From NCBI GenBank assembly GCA_037178855.1, contig JASJZC010000007.1, positions 372,001-436,000 of the forward strand: a stretch of DNA of 64,000 bases, read 5' to 3'. The position numbers and the translations under genes were made by a program. Shown piece after piece: positions 51,802-63,840 of the stretch. The first letter of the stretch is position 1. Each line of letters starts with the position of its first letter. The notes below the pieces were generated by a model that was not told the DNA's origin, ran no database searches, and worked only from the letters and a program-made list of their open reading frames with translations. Source of the DNA: Oscheius sp. JU75 (taxonomy: Eukaryota; Nematoda; Chromadorea; Rhabditida; Rhabditidae).

Positions 51802-52837
51802 TCCCCCACGCTTCGTCTAGATCATCAGAAAGTAGTAATAAGTCATGTCTTGGAAACGCAATTGAGCAAAGCTGCAATTTCTTTGTTTCTGAGTACAAGA
51901 TGTTCTAAGATGAGTCAAGGCAAATTATCAAAGTGCACTACGGGACAAGAAATATTGCAACAAGGAAGCGGTTTTCTTTTTTTTCGGAACTAGGGTTTCA
52001 AATGTAGTGCATTCTTTTATAGAAGGGTTCATTCAGCTTTCCGCAGCAATCCCTACCTACGCCATCGTCTCGTTTTTGCATGTCCGTGTGCTGTCCTGTC
52101 AATTTCCTGTCATTCCTGTAGGAAAAAGATCCACTTTCCGTTCTCAACTCTTTGTAATCTGAGAAACCGAAGATTGCCAATTTTTTTGGAGCTTTATACA
52201 GAGGGATCCTTCTGTATTTTCACAAATTTCCCAGGATTTCTGCAACAATATCATCAAAAGTTCACGACGAAAATCCATAGGACCAAATGACCATTTCACT
52301 TGCCTTCGGAACTCTCACAGGTTACCAAAACAATTAGCTGGTGTTTTGCCGACTGGCAGCTACGATCTCACACCTTTTCCTTGTTGATTGTCTACTCTTC
52401 CCACTACAACCTCCAATGTTTTCCAGTACAATTTCTTCCCAAAATGATCACAACATTGCGCGTGATGGTGACAAACGCCCTTTTCAACAAAAAGTAACTT
52501 GTTCCTCTCTGTCACCGGCAGCCGGTTCAATATGGCTTGCATGCATTTTAAGCTTCTTCGCAAAAAAGATCTCTGTTGATCTCAGTGGGAAGGGCCCACC
52601 CCACGGAACAGCAGCCCTCCCCACGCGGGAAGAAGGCGTGTCCCGCCCGCCCCATCGTCGTCGTCGGTCAGGCAGTCAGTTTGTGTGTGTGTCACGACGA
52701 GAGACCGAGACACAAACTACGTTGCAAAACCTGGGCTACTCCACATTGTCTTGCAATGCCGTCATGTTCCCCACATAGTCATCCATCATCTTTTGTTTCT
52801 TCTTGTCTGCACAACAACTCATCTCAAAATCATAACA

Positions 52838-52845
52838 TTTTTCAG
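52838..52845 (+). promoter_or_regulatory. likely trans-splice acceptor of the lipase gene
   Basis: The sequence tttttcag lies three bases before the ATG at 52849 with no upstream coding exon. In nematodes this is the typical position for spliced-leader addition. Confidence 0.55.
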
Positions 52846-52848
52846 GTC

Positions 52849-54563
52849 ATGCGTATTTTAACAGTCCTACTGCTCCTGGTTCCCGTGAGCCATGCTCTCT
52901 TCAAAGGCCACTTCCAAAAGTTTGTGAGGCAAAAGTACGGAGAGGAAGTCCTGGAGGCTTTGAACCGAGCCGATTTAGGAAGGGCTTTTGGAGGAAGCTT
53001 TGGAGGAGGATCTGATGAGGCTCCCACTAAGTAAGTTTACCAACGAACAGGATTTGAACTGGAAAACCTATCTGCTTACCGACTTATTAATACTTTTGAT
53101 TGTTACCGTATCAACAGTGTCAATTTGGGGAAGAGTCAAAGCTCTAGGTATTCCACGAGTTTCAAAAAGTCTTAGGCGAAATCTTGGAGCACAGACAGTT
53201 TGTAAGTTAGAGTAGCTATACAAACTGTCTGTTATTCTCATAGATACCAAATTGTCAAGCTCAAAATTTCTAGTTTGACTTTACTGATAAGTTCTGGTCA
53301 CCATTTCCTTCACGACTTTAACACTCTCTGCGCGGCCCTACTTCCCTGTATCCTTTAAACTTTTTCTGAGAATGATAAGCGTGACACATACTTTGAGACA
53401 TCTTAACCACACCCGGCATTGTCAAAGACCAAAGTACCAAACTTGAGACCTGGCGCCAGTCTATCATCCACCGTTCTAGAATGATCTCTGCGCCAGTGTC
53501 AAAACAGCCAGGAAGAGAAAAACAGACTTTGATTTTACAGCCGTCGCCCAATCGTCTTCGTCCATGGACTTCGCATGAAGGCCGGTCATCTCGTCGGACA
53601 GCGTCAGCTCTTTACTCGAGCAGGTAATACCCCGGAAGTTGGTTTGAAACTCGCAATAGGCATGAAATATAGATGGGAGGCTAAATTTGACCAAGACAAA
53701 CTCTCCCCCTCTTTTCTATTCCACGTTTCTCTACCAGATGACCTTCCAGCTTTTCGTGGGAACACGCATACTAATAAACAAACCTGACGAGAGGTCTGGA
53801 CCTCCTGAAAGATTAATCTCGAGAGGCTGGGGAGCAATCTCATGGGATGATCCAGTGCGATCAAATGATATAATCAAAACGTATACTTTTTTTCTTCAGG
53901 TTGGCCAGCCAATCGACTCATGGCCACAACCTACGGTCCTGGAAAAGTTGACCTGCTCAGTTCTTTGCAAGAAACTATGGACTGCGAATATGTAAAGGCT
54001 GTGCGTTACCTAATGGTGGCCACGATCGACTACTTCCAGTCCGACATCGACGTTATTTCCTACTCGATGGGAGCTCCTATTTCTCGCAAGGTACTTTTGT
54101 TCATTGAAATTGCTCTAACTGCCATTTTTAGGCCATCATGGGAGGATACTGTGTAGATACAGGAGAGTACATTGGAGAGAGCATCAACCACCGCATTGTG
54201 ACCTTCTTGTCCGTTGCTGGAGCTAATCATGGTAAGTAATACTGTCTTTCGATGTTCTAATGGCTCAATTTAGGTTCGTACCTCTGCAAGAGCATCACAC
54301 CTGGTTTCTGTGACCAAAAGAATGGACTCTTCTGTGGCTCAGACTTCTTGAATGACATAAATAGCAAGAACGAGACTGTCGGACGTTTCCACTATACGCT
54401 AGCCACGAATACTGACGAAGTCACCGGCTTCATGACTCCTTGTGGCTATAAAGCCCATGAATTCCCCGCCGCTACGGAAATCATCATCCCGAACCGCACC
54501 CACATGGGTATGATCCTGAAGTCGGTTCCGGACCAGGTTGCCATTATGCGGCGCCATGCTTAA
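52849..54563 (+). CDS. secreted lipase, nematode 'lips' family (class 2 lipase)
   Basis: Extracellular triacylglycerol lipase-like α/β hydrolase. Exons 52849-53030, 53541-53623, 53900-54090, 54132-54231 and 54274-54563 give 281 residues. A signal peptide (MRILTVLLLLVPVSHA) is followed by GHFQKFVRQKYG, a Gly/Ser linker, then RRPIVFVHGLRMKAG (oxyanion-hole strand) and ANRLMATTYGPG. The nucleophile elbow is VISYSMGAPISRKAI (Ser in SYSMG instead of the common GHSMG, normal for this family). The family segment GGYCVDTGEYIG follows, and the late NRTHMGMI supplies the likely catalytic His. The size is a little below typical family members because the region around the second intron is short. It probably works in the gut lumen or body cavity; the exact substrate is unknown. 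Confidence 0.9.
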
Positions 54564-55192
54564 GTGTCATCGGCGTGTCATTGTTGATCTCAAAACAGTC
54601 TTAATCTCCGAAATGTGTGTAGCGGAAACCTTGTGACTTCCAAGTTTTATTTCCGCTATCTTTTATGCCTTCTTAGTCATCCTCCCTCTCCCTAATATCA
54701 GTCTCAGCCCAATGATCTACACAGAGCACCGTGTCTATTTTCCCTTCTTTTCTCTATGACAGAACTTTATGTTTGTACATACACTAGAGAATGAAATTGT
54801 CAAAAAGAGGACACTGTTTCCATTTACGACTGTTACGTCAGCGACTGCGTAGCCAAAAAATTCACTTGTTCGCCCACAGAACTGGAGCTTTAACGGCAAT
54901 CTTTGATTCGATAGATGGAAAACGACAGGGTGCTGTTGACCGGCGAATTAGGTGCTATGGCAAAAGATTTTGGACCTGCTACGGTACGAAAAAGAACCCT
55001 ACTGAGAGAATGTTGTCTAGCGAGATAAAACAATGGTGATAATTTCAGTTGTCAAGATGGTACGGGAGAGAACTGACCTCTGGAGGCCTCAGCCAGACGG
55101 TTAAAAAAAATCGAGGCGGTTGACTTTCACAGAACAACATCAATCATTTGCTGTACAACTTTATTACATACAAGTAGTGTTTACAGTAGCGC
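54564..55192. other. 3'-to-3' spacer between lipase and cathepsin genes
   Basis: Convergent gene ends meet here. The minus-strand cathepsin poly(A) signal (AATAAAG, read as ctttatt near 55158) is visible. An 82-codon frame at 54791-55039 is featureless. Confidence 0.45.
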
Positions 55193-56551
55193 TTAGACCT
55201 TGGGCTCTCCAGCGACTCCTCCGCTCTCGATTCCGCACTCGTTGACTCCACGGATAATGCGGAAGAATCCGTTCTCTCCCCAGTCAGTGTTCCAGCTGTT
55301 AGCAATGAGCCAGTAGGGAGTTCCATTGTCAGTTCCCCATCCGATGAGCTTGACAGCGTGTCCACCAAGGTTCTTTCCAGCAGTGTGGACGTAGACACCG
55401 CCAGTGTAGTGCTCAAAGTCCTCGTAGACGGTGAAAGACAGCTCGACGGGTCCGTTGGTCATAAGCTCCTTCTGGAGAGCGGCGACATTATGGGCAACGG
55501 CGTAAGCAGTGGCTCCGAAGTGAAGATCGTTCTGATAGGTGGTAGCATATCCAGACTGGCAAGTACGCTTGCACGAGTCGGTGGGGTACAGATCAGCTGG
55601 GCAAGGAGAATAGTGAGTGTTGTCGTTGTGGTGCTCGCAAGGAGGATAGGGGTAGGGCTTGCAGCCAGCCTTGCTAGTGTAGTTGCCTCCAGTGACAAAT
55701 CCTTCGCTGACCCACTGCTTCCAAGCCTGAATGGGGTAGCCTCCTTCGCATCCGTTTCCGCAACGAGCTCCACAGCAAGCCAGGATATCGTCGGTGGAGA
55801 TGGAAACCTTGACAGAGCCGGAGGTGGCAATGCAGATACGGTCGGACATGGCCTCAGCAGCTCCGAAAGCCCAACAGGATCCTGAAAATTGTCTTTTTCT
55901 TTTTTAATACAGATTCCAGTTTTCTAACAGAAACAGAAAAGACAACAGTTTTCTAACAGAAAACTTGCTTTACTGGTGAATCAAAAACGCAAGCTTCGCC
56001 AAAACTTTGATTACATATGGGGCAACTTTGTCAGTTTTGAAATAACATTTTTTAGCAACTACGTGTCGAAAAGCCGGGAATAAACTGTTCCACTATTCGA
56101 ACTAACACGAATATCTTTCAAAAACTCACCACAAGCAGACTGATCCCTAATGGATCCGATAGAAGCAGAGCATGCAGGCCACTGAGTTCTGGCATCGAAG
56201 CTGGCAGGAATAGCGTCGTCAGAAATGTGTTCGTTGGTGCGAGCAGTGGCCATATCTTCGGCAGGAACCTCAATCATTTTGACTCCCATGAGACGGCTCT
56301 TGACACTGTCGGTGAAGTGTGCAAACTTGGGAGACAGCTTAGCAGTCCAGAGGTTCTGCTTCTGGTTAATGTAGTTGACCAAATCTAGGCCAGAGAGAGC
56401 CTCCAACTCAGCATCAATCGATCTGGACTTCAGAAGATCGGCAGCGATCTTCTGGTTCGGAATGACGATGGCATTGACGGCAACAAGGCCAACCAAGGCC
56501 AAAAGGTGCTTCTAAAGCAGAAAAGTTTTTCAATAGAAAAAGATTTACCAT
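55193..56551 (-). CDS. cathepsin B-like cysteine protease
   Basis: Papain-family (C1A) lysosomal or secreted gut protease. The first coding exon is only the ATG (56549-56551); then 56511-56130 and 55881-55193 give 357 residues. Signal peptide MKHLLALVGLVAVNAIV is followed by a pro-region (LWTAKLSPKFAHFTDSVKSR) and the mature start IPASFDARTQWPAC. Catalytic Cys is in QSACGSCWAF, His in LGGHAVKLIGWG, Asn in IANSWNTDWGENGFF. GCEGGYP and the occluding loop PPCEHHNDNTHYSPCP, with the paired histidines, identify the cathepsin B type, which can act as a peptidyl dipeptidase. All key residues are intact, so it should be active. Upstream GATA and TATA elements suggest intestinal expression, as for C. 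elegans cpr genes. Confidence 0.95.
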
Positions 56552-56598
56552 GGAGTGTCGGATGAGTCCCGGCGCTATCAGTTCTACGAGAACAGGAG

Positions 56599-56618
56599 CT
56601 TTTATAGAACAGAGATAA
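56599..56618 (-). promoter_or_regulatory. TATA-like and GATA elements upstream of the cathepsin gene
   Basis: Read on the minus strand, TATAAAAG lies about 50 bases before the ATG (56599-56606). A GATAAG motif (plus strand, 56613-56618) stands just upstream of it. GATA sites bound by ELT-2-type factors drive intestinal genes in nematodes, which fits a gut protease. The positions are favourable; function is inferred. Confidence 0.45.
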
Positions 56619-58026
56619 GGCAAGAAAGTGCCAGCAAGACAAAGGACACCTGATGCAGCTAAAAATGATGATGCAAGAGTGCATGGAAGGTATTCTCAGC
56701 AGTAGAGGTTAGAAAGACAGCATGACAAAGGTTCGGGTGTTCGAGATAATGCAGTTCCTCTGCAAGAAGAAAAGGTACGGTGCATCCGATGGTTCAACAT
56801 TACTAATATGAAACAGAGTCTTTCATAAAAAAAATAACAAAACTTCGAGCGGCTGTCCTGTTACTTATAATTGTCTGTATATTCTGAGTGTTCGAGCTCC
56901 TGGTGTGACCGAGATCACAATCGAGGAATCTTGTATACGACCTTTAGTGAGAGATTCAGGTGTTATCATTGGGATTGATGCTGGTTAAGCTTCCTGTTTT
57001 ATTGGACATTTTGCTGTGCATTTTTGTTATTTCTGTGATACAAAACGGTCGTCCTTTGGTTTTATATAGCAATGACTAATAAATACATTGCATTTTTTCA
57101 ATTTTATTTTGCGTTAAATGGCTCAGAGATTCTTTTTATATCGTTATCTCTATTGTTTTGCCACGCTGTTGAACAGCGAGCCCTGTTTTCTCCGATAATC
57201 ATCTCTCCGAAATGGCACCAGATTCCACGAGGGACCATTTCGTCGCGTCCACAGCCCCGATAGCTTGTTCACAACTCATTTACGTAAATCAGTCACAAGA
57301 CAGCTGCACACTGATCAAACAAGACGGACTTTTGTGCAAAACGATTGTGCATTGTGACTGATAAGACCGGAGAATGTCGGGAAAGTGATAAGTAGTGGAT
57401 ATTTTGTAAAGTAAACAGAGGAAGCTGCACGCCTGAGAGTGAACAAAGAAACAAAGGAAGTGAAGAGGCTTTGGTACCAATTGTGTATTGTTGTACAGCT
57501 AATGGACCTCTTCAGTGTTAAGTTTGTCTCTGATTGTCCGTTGAAAACGGTTGAACTACTGTTCTCTGAGAACTATTCTGGTATCGACTGAGCAGCTCTT
57601 ACAATTCACAAAAGAACACACCGACATCATCCATCGTTGATGAAAATTGACCAAATAGTCGTCGTTTCAATTCAGTGATCTGTTACTTGTTGTCATCTCT
57701 CGCCAGTCAACATCCAAATAGAAAGATATGCAGCTTGAATTTTGTTAGCACAGTGAGAAAGAGGCAAAATTCGGTATTTGAGGGCAAAAATGTTTTATAG
57801 CGAACGAGCTAGCGATTTCTTGTGGACCACAAATTGAAAAACTCCAGCCATCAAACCACTCGCGATTGTCATCCTCATGCCAAGATATTACTGCGTTTGC
57901 CGGTTCATTTATTGTCATAGGCTGAATAAACCGAAGCTCGATGGATCGGCTCGTTCTATTTTGTAGATTGCTCTGGTTTGGGTAGTAAGTCAACTTTTGG
58001 GGGCGCTCTAAAACGACAATAACTGT

Positions 58027-58047
58027 GGGGGGGGGGGGGGGGGGGGG
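58027..58047 (+). repeat. poly(G) tract, 21 bases
   Basis: An uninterrupted run of 21 G follows aactgt. Such tracts form G-quadruplexes and are hypermutable in nematodes that lack the FANCJ-type helicase. Its exact length is also uncertain in any assembly. Confidence 0.9.
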
Positions 58048-59827
58048 AATTTGGAACCAGCTCTTATCTTCTACTATTCTGTCCCTAGGTCACAGTCACA
58101 GTGCGCCAGCTCCTTCATTCATACAAAAGCTACGATTGGTTCTAATAAACTGAAAATTACCTGACTCCGCTGAACGCTGTAAATCACACTTGATTAGTGC
58201 CTTGGCGCGCTCTCGGCTCAAAAATATGCTTTTTTCAGTTTTGGTATGTTCTTAAAAGTCTCGAAATTTACAACTCTGCGAAGCATCATTTGCCTGAAAC
58301 CTGCGTTTTGATGTTGGCCGAAATGACTTGATTTTAAGCCAAAACCGACAGTGCCTTGCACCCTTTGTTTCGGGTCGAAAAAGGGTTTTCTTAGCATTTC
58401 ATGATCTTGTAGCCCGTACCGAATTCCACAACTTTGCAGAAGATCGCACCGCTTGAAAACACTTCGTCGACCCGTATGAGTTATTTCATTTTTGGCTAGA
58501 GTCCCGTCGCCCGTGTCACCCCCGTACCATCTCTCACCCCCAGGTTCCCTATATGACCAGAAAAATAATTTCGATTCAGCTTTCGGGCTCATTGTATCGT
58601 GTTGGCGGTACCCTCAGACCATGATCGTTGTAGAACGAGTTTAACGAAGTAGCTTCGAGAGTGGTCTTTGGGGGAAAATACTGCTTTTTAAAGAAGAAAG
58701 AGCTGCAGCCTGGCATTTTGTCAGACTGGGACCCTTTTTTCTGCGAGTGTTTTGAAAACATTGTTGTTTCCAAAAAATAAAACCAACTTTGGATGCGCTC
58801 GAGAGCTTTGTTTTTGTCGCACTGAAGCCTTTTGTTACTACGAAGCGGCGCAGCCGCTGAAGACAGCAAACTGAAGACAAAAGGACGGCTGGTCATATTG
58901 AAAGATCAATATGATATATACTGGGATTAGTATGGGAAGTGAACCGTGGTTTTTGGAAATGGGCGTATACTCCTACTTCCCAGCGAGAGTTGCTAACTGC
59001 TTAGGGCCGCCACGACAGTACACTGATGTCCTTATTCAACCGGTAAGGCATGTATATACAAAACAGGAGAGTAGGACTCTATATGCTTCTTTATAACATG
59101 AAGTAAAAGTAAACACTTTATTCTTGAAAGAGGCGTTTAGTATCATATCTTATTTGGATGAGTATAAATAGTTAGAATATTAATCGTCCGAGACCAGAAA
59201 ATAAGCCCACTAACTTCCTGTACTGTCCATCATAGTTAAACAACAAGCAATACAATTCAGTAGCGAACTTATGTAAAAAGCAATGCTGTTACAGTTCAAA
59301 AGCCCATAAATCAATTGCTGTATTATTTTATTCCTTGGTCCTTTGCACCCACTCGGAAGTAAAAGAGTAAACAAAATGCATCCTTCCTCATTGCATATTC
59401 CCAAGATAAAAAGGCGGCATTTCCTGTTCAGGACTGAAAGCAGTGCACAAAAAAGTAATATAAGGGATTCCGTCTTTTGATGTCAGTTTTTTAACTAATT
59501 TAGAAATATCTTTGAACGTTTAAATTCAAGTTTGAGATCGCTCCGGGCCACACATTATAATAGTCGTTTATGAAGGCGATTAATTTAGAAAAACTCGGTA
59601 TGATGCTAACAGGATCATATGCAATAATGCGTTTTGCAAATAGAAGCCCTTGGAGTAACCGAATAAGACTAAATCGGAGTTTAGGAATTTGGTATCACTT
59701 TAGTTAAACATATGCTGAACATTTCTAGACCTTACATTGATTGACGTTCATCTCTCTCTTACGAAGCGCAACGAAGTCTGTCTGAGTTTCTTTTCGCGTG
59801 CGTTGCCGATGTCGCAGGGGCACTTCC

Positions 59828-59905
59828 GCCGGCCATAGCTCCGCGGTTAGTGCGCTCGGCTATAAATAGGAGCAACCTGAGTTTGAACTTCCGCCGAGGT
59901 GTTCT
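59828..59905 (+). repeat. tRNA-like (SINE-type) fragment
   Basis: The stretch ggccatagctccgcggttag plus tgcgctcgg has a D-arm-like box A, and ctgagtttgaacttccgcc is a degenerate box B. The acceptor stem is not convincing. It resembles the fragment at 48535-48605 in layout. Confidence 0.4.
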
Positions 59906-60994
59906 GGGTATCTGAAAAAGTGTACCAGTCGTCAAAGGCGGCTGGTACTCTACTGAAAACAATGTTCAGCTTTGGGTTTGGAAGTGATACGCTGTTCTTG
60001 GACTGTTGTACATGCAAAGGGTCGTTCTTAGTCTGCATTTTCGTAGAGTTTTTACACGGTCTCATGGAGAAAATAGGCAAAAGGAGTATCTAACAATTAT
60101 TTATAGCTTTCAGCTTTGGGTAAAGTGTTTCATCGTCGTTCGTCATTAGAGACCGTTGTTCAACTTTTCGTATTTCGAAAACACTCAGCTCTGAATCGTA
60201 GATAAAGATCGATATTACGACCGAGAGGGCATCCGACTTCTTTAAATAGTGGTATCAACACAGTCGTCGCTCGGAAGATACTTTCTTCTCACAATAACCT
60301 TACAATTGACTTAAATCTTGTATTCGGTAATGACAATAACATAACGATAGCAAAAAGTTGCCTGTAAGGATGAAGCGAGCGAAGAATCTGTAAGTGTAGA
60401 AAAAAAGCAAAGTAATCATAATAGAAATATGTGCAAATGGGTTTGCACAGCAGCACTGAATGCACCAAGAATTGGTAATATTCAAGGAATAGTAGAAGAA
60501 AATCGGTTGAATCAGATAGACATCTAACAGAAGACAAAAGCGTCATTTCCTTGGCTTAGAGCATCCGTAAAAGTTAGGTTCTTACAAACAACAACAACAA
60601 GACCAGTATGAGATCCATGATGGCACTGTAGACGCAAAGTTGTATAAGAAAGCCAACGTAATACCCAGGACAAAATGACAAACAACATGGTTTATTAAAT
60701 GCTAATATTCTCTGGATGAACTGCCAAAGATCCTTCGTCAAACTTCGGTTGTCTCCCCTAACAGTTTTGATAAGACTGGCACCCAAAGACCCTTTACTAT
60801 GTTTGTTTGTTCTAAAGACTAACAGTCTGTTACCAATACTAGACCCCATAATCCCCGCCGGAGGGCCCTTATCTGGTTGTCCGGTCACAGAACAGATAGC
60901 ATCCATCAGAGTACGTGACTCTTTTTGTTAGTCCTTCCTGGTCGTCCCTCCCTAAGCCTGGACAATACCATATTCTTATCTAACTAATTTCAAA

Positions 60995-63353
60995 ATGACC
61001 ACGTCATCTCGAAAATTGTCAAAAATAGACGACTTCTTTGAGTTGGACAAGTTCCAGCTTGTTGTCCTACTCTTCAATGAATTCCTTATTTTCACTATGG
61101 TCTCGAACGTCGTGAGTTTCCTTTTCTGGTTGGGTTGGCGGGAAAACATTCGTATCTTATCTTTTTAGATAAGTAGCTTAAAAAGGACGCTGACATTTAG
61201 GGAAAACTTGAAAAGGGAACGGGCAAGGTTAACAATGAGGTAAGTTTTGAGCTCAATGTTTTGCTTCCGGGGTCGTCGACAAAAAATCATTCATTTTCTG
61301 ATAATATCAATGGCATACGGCTTATGTACTAATCGAATTTTTCAGGTATTCAATATATTCGGTACTGCTCCACCTCGACTTTTCGGCTGTGACGATGTAT
61401 TTTATAATGGAACAAGAGCCGAAATTTGCCAGCAATACCGTCTGCACGAATATTGTCAAAAACCCATGTTGCATTATGAATTCGTGTCAGCAACTGTCGA
61501 AGTAACAAGCAGCATTCTCTGTTCAACATTTTTAGTTCAATCAACTGTGTGGGAAGACCGAAGATACATGGCTGAGTAGCATAATGAACCCTCTTGGGAT
61601 GACAAACAAGCCCAAACTCAGTACTACGTCACAAATGGTCGGAATCATGGTCGGATCTGCGATAGCCGGCCAAATGTCCGACCTTTATGGAAGGAAACGA
61701 GTATGGCGTCATAATGGGATAAATACAGCGTTTAGACGACTCTTTGGAGCCTGATCTTCATGCTAATCAGTTCAACAGCTTCATCGTTTTCTCCCTCCAT
61801 GGACATATTCATCGTTTTTCGTTTCTTTATAGGTATTGCTTTACATTCACTTGAAGTAGTTGGAATCGGTTTAATCTATGACCAATTTTAACTATATTGA
61901 ATACTGGTCAATAAATCCAACAAACAATTTTTAGGGATGGCCTGTGGATCTCTTTCGACGTGAGAAAACTTGTTTCGCTGTATACGGCACATTTCAGAGT
62001 AGGAGTCATCTTTATCGTCGAGCTCTTGCCAGCAGCACATCGTCTTTGGCTCTGTACAGTCATAACATGGGCTCCGAATTACATGATTTTTGCGCTGTTC
62101 GGATATCTAACAGGTAGTTCATTCTGCGAGTATTACCGTTAAGCGCTTGTCTTGCTTCTCTGATAGTATCACAACATTACTTTAAGGTACCTGGAGAGCT
62201 CTTTCCCGAGTATCGAACATCATCAACCTGGTGGCTGTTCTTATCTGCGCTTTGTGAGTATGTACACAAGTAGCTCAAACTTTTTGTTTAGTCTAATGCC
62301 AGAAAGTCCGAAGTTTCTGGTACAAAAAGGAAAGCAAGAAGAGGCTGTAAAAGCTATGAAGTATATCAACAAATGGAAATCTTCTGACAACCGCTTTTCC
62401 TTGGAGGAGATCAAGTCGGCTGTCGAGACGACCAGTAATTCTGCTTGTAAAGGAAAACTCAAGGCAAAGAAGTACTCGTTCATACATCTATATTCGACTC
62501 CCAGTTTCGCGATTCGAACAGTGGTTTTGTCTGTAATGATGTAAGTCGACTTTCCTTCTGTTTAGAACCAAAAGCTTAGGTTTTCCCTGAGCTACGTGAC
62601 CTATGGTCTTATCTTCAATCTGGACGTTATCAAAGGTTCAGTCTACTTAAACACAGCTTTTTCGGGGCTCTTAAGATGGATTGTTGGAGCAACGGTATTT
62701 CACTTGATCTTTTTATACCAAATCCTTAGGTGGCTGTAGTGGACCATTTCGGTGGAAAGCATTTTGGTCGCAAACGTCTTCATTTTCTGTCCATGATCAT
62801 TATAATGCTGTCCATGGGGCTAATTTTCATCCTCAAGGTCTCTGGTTTAGACAGTGATTATGCTGGATTTGTACGGGGTCTCACTCTCTTCGCCTTCGGG
62901 ACAACAGGTTGCCTGTGAGTATCTGTTCTGAACAAATTTGTGCATGTGATTCTGCCCTCGCTGTATTAACAGGGATTTAAGCACTTTTACAAAGTCTATA
63001 AAACAAGAATCTTAAAGGTTTCTACAATACGCATTGATCACATCTGAACTCTTCCCTACCCCGATTCGAAATCTCGCCAACGCCAACACTAATGTCTGTG
63101 GAAGAATTGGAAATGTGTTAGGACCGCTTGTTTTCAGTTTGGTAGGATTTTCGAAAACAAATTTGTAATGCCGATCATTTAGGCAATCCCTCTACGTGGA
63201 GCGCCATATCTGATAATGTCAATATTGTGTGCAATTAATGTCATCCTCTTTATCGTCTTTATACCTGAAACCAAAGGACAGCCTCTTCCGAATGAAATGC
63301 CGCCTAAGAAAATCAGGGGAGCGGTCGAAGAAAAACTTATAACTAGCGCATAA
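60995..63353 (+). CDS. SLC22-type organic ion transporter (MFS)
   Basis: Twelve-TM major facilitator of the organic cation/anion (SLC22, nematode oct/oat-like) family. Exons start at 60995-61111 and 61346 and run in frame to TAA 63353. Seen: an N-terminal KIDDFFELDKFQLVVLLFNE helix and an extracellular loop with cysteines and one N-glycosylation site (YNGT). The MFS signature is GSAIAGQMSDLYGRKR. ELLPAAHRLWLCTV and the family's PESPKFLVQKGKQEEA open the intracellular loop. Later come KHFGRKRLHFLSMIIIMLS, TSELFPTPIRNLANANTNVC and the C-terminal IPETKGQPLP. Two introns use AAG acceptors (cttt-aag near 62188 and aaag near 63018). The predicted length, about 500 residues, is normal. The substrate cannot be told from sequence. 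Confidence 0.92.
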
Positions 63354-63766
63354 TCAATCTTTCTTGGCATCCATAAAGATTTTTGAACTGCCACATATTT
63401 GCCATCCCATCTTATCACTTGGGTATCGCCTTGAAGATCAGCGTTGTCGGGTGGACAGAAGCGTGGCGATTCAGGTCGACAATTGATCTTGAAACCAACT
63501 CATAAAAGAGCCCACTGAGTTATTTTTCGGAATCAGGAACAATGACATGGTCAGACAGATATACTTCTGCTTCGTTGCGGTAAATCAGCAAATTGCAGCG
63601 AAAGCGAATATGAACCAGGATACCAGCCAGTAGAAGTAAAGTTTCTAGCATGAATCGTTGGACCAAAAAATGCTCTCGGTCTTAACAGAAAGTGCCCTAG
63701 AAAGGCAAAGACCGCTTTCTCCCTTTCATTTGCTTTGACGAAACTTCCTTCTTGCCGCATTTCGTC
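63354..63766. other. short intergenic spacer
   Basis: The spacer lies between the SLC22 stop and the next plus-strand start. No feature is recognised. Confidence 0.4.
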
Positions 63767-63840
63767 ATGGCTTCCTCATGTTTTCCTAAAAAACGACGAG
63801 TATTGGATGATCTTACGGCGGAGGGAGCTCCAATGCTAGG
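63767..63840 (+). CDS. first coding exon of a gene running off the window
   Basis: An ATG opens a 74-base exon encoding MASSCFPKKRRVLDDLTAEG and five more residues up to APMLG, ending at a strong donor (g|gtacgtg). PKKRRV is a good monopartite nuclear localisation motif. The rest is not in the window, or starts in an exon I cannot see before position 64000, so the product is unknown. Confidence 0.4.

Larger units (their letters stand above)
44492..52848. other. gene-poor region with one tRNA and repeat fragments
   Basis: More than 8 kb without a recognisable protein-coding gene, unlike the rest of the window. It contains tRNA-Val at 47521 and a tRNA-like fragment at about 48535-48605. Open frames such as 48232-48666 (+, overlapping the tRNA-like fragment), 50603-50869 (-) and 51427-51801 (-) lack domains. 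The last (124 codons, with VNNAPGVFFFVALVPRINEN) is the least random-looking but unsupported. Short sequence-specific sites cannot be called. Confidence 0.4.
56619..60994. other. intergenic region with poly-G tract and repeat fragments
   Basis: More than 4 kb without a supported gene. Canonical-looking GATA sites (actgataaga near 57358, gtgataag near 57385) lie upstream of the cathepsin gene. A G21 tract and a tRNA-like fragment are listed separately. Minus-strand frames at 57745-57993, 58218-58592 and 58576-58896 have no recognisable domain and may belong to a decayed repeat. Confidence 0.4.

Noticed and set aside
55358-55885. 175-codon plus-strand frame
   Set aside because: It is the antisense shadow of the cathepsin B catalytic exon, whose motifs are unmistakable on the minus strand.
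58218-58896. Two minus-strand frames of 106-124 codons
   Set aside because: They overlap each other in different frames, lack domains and sit beside repeat-like DNA; I could not support a gene.
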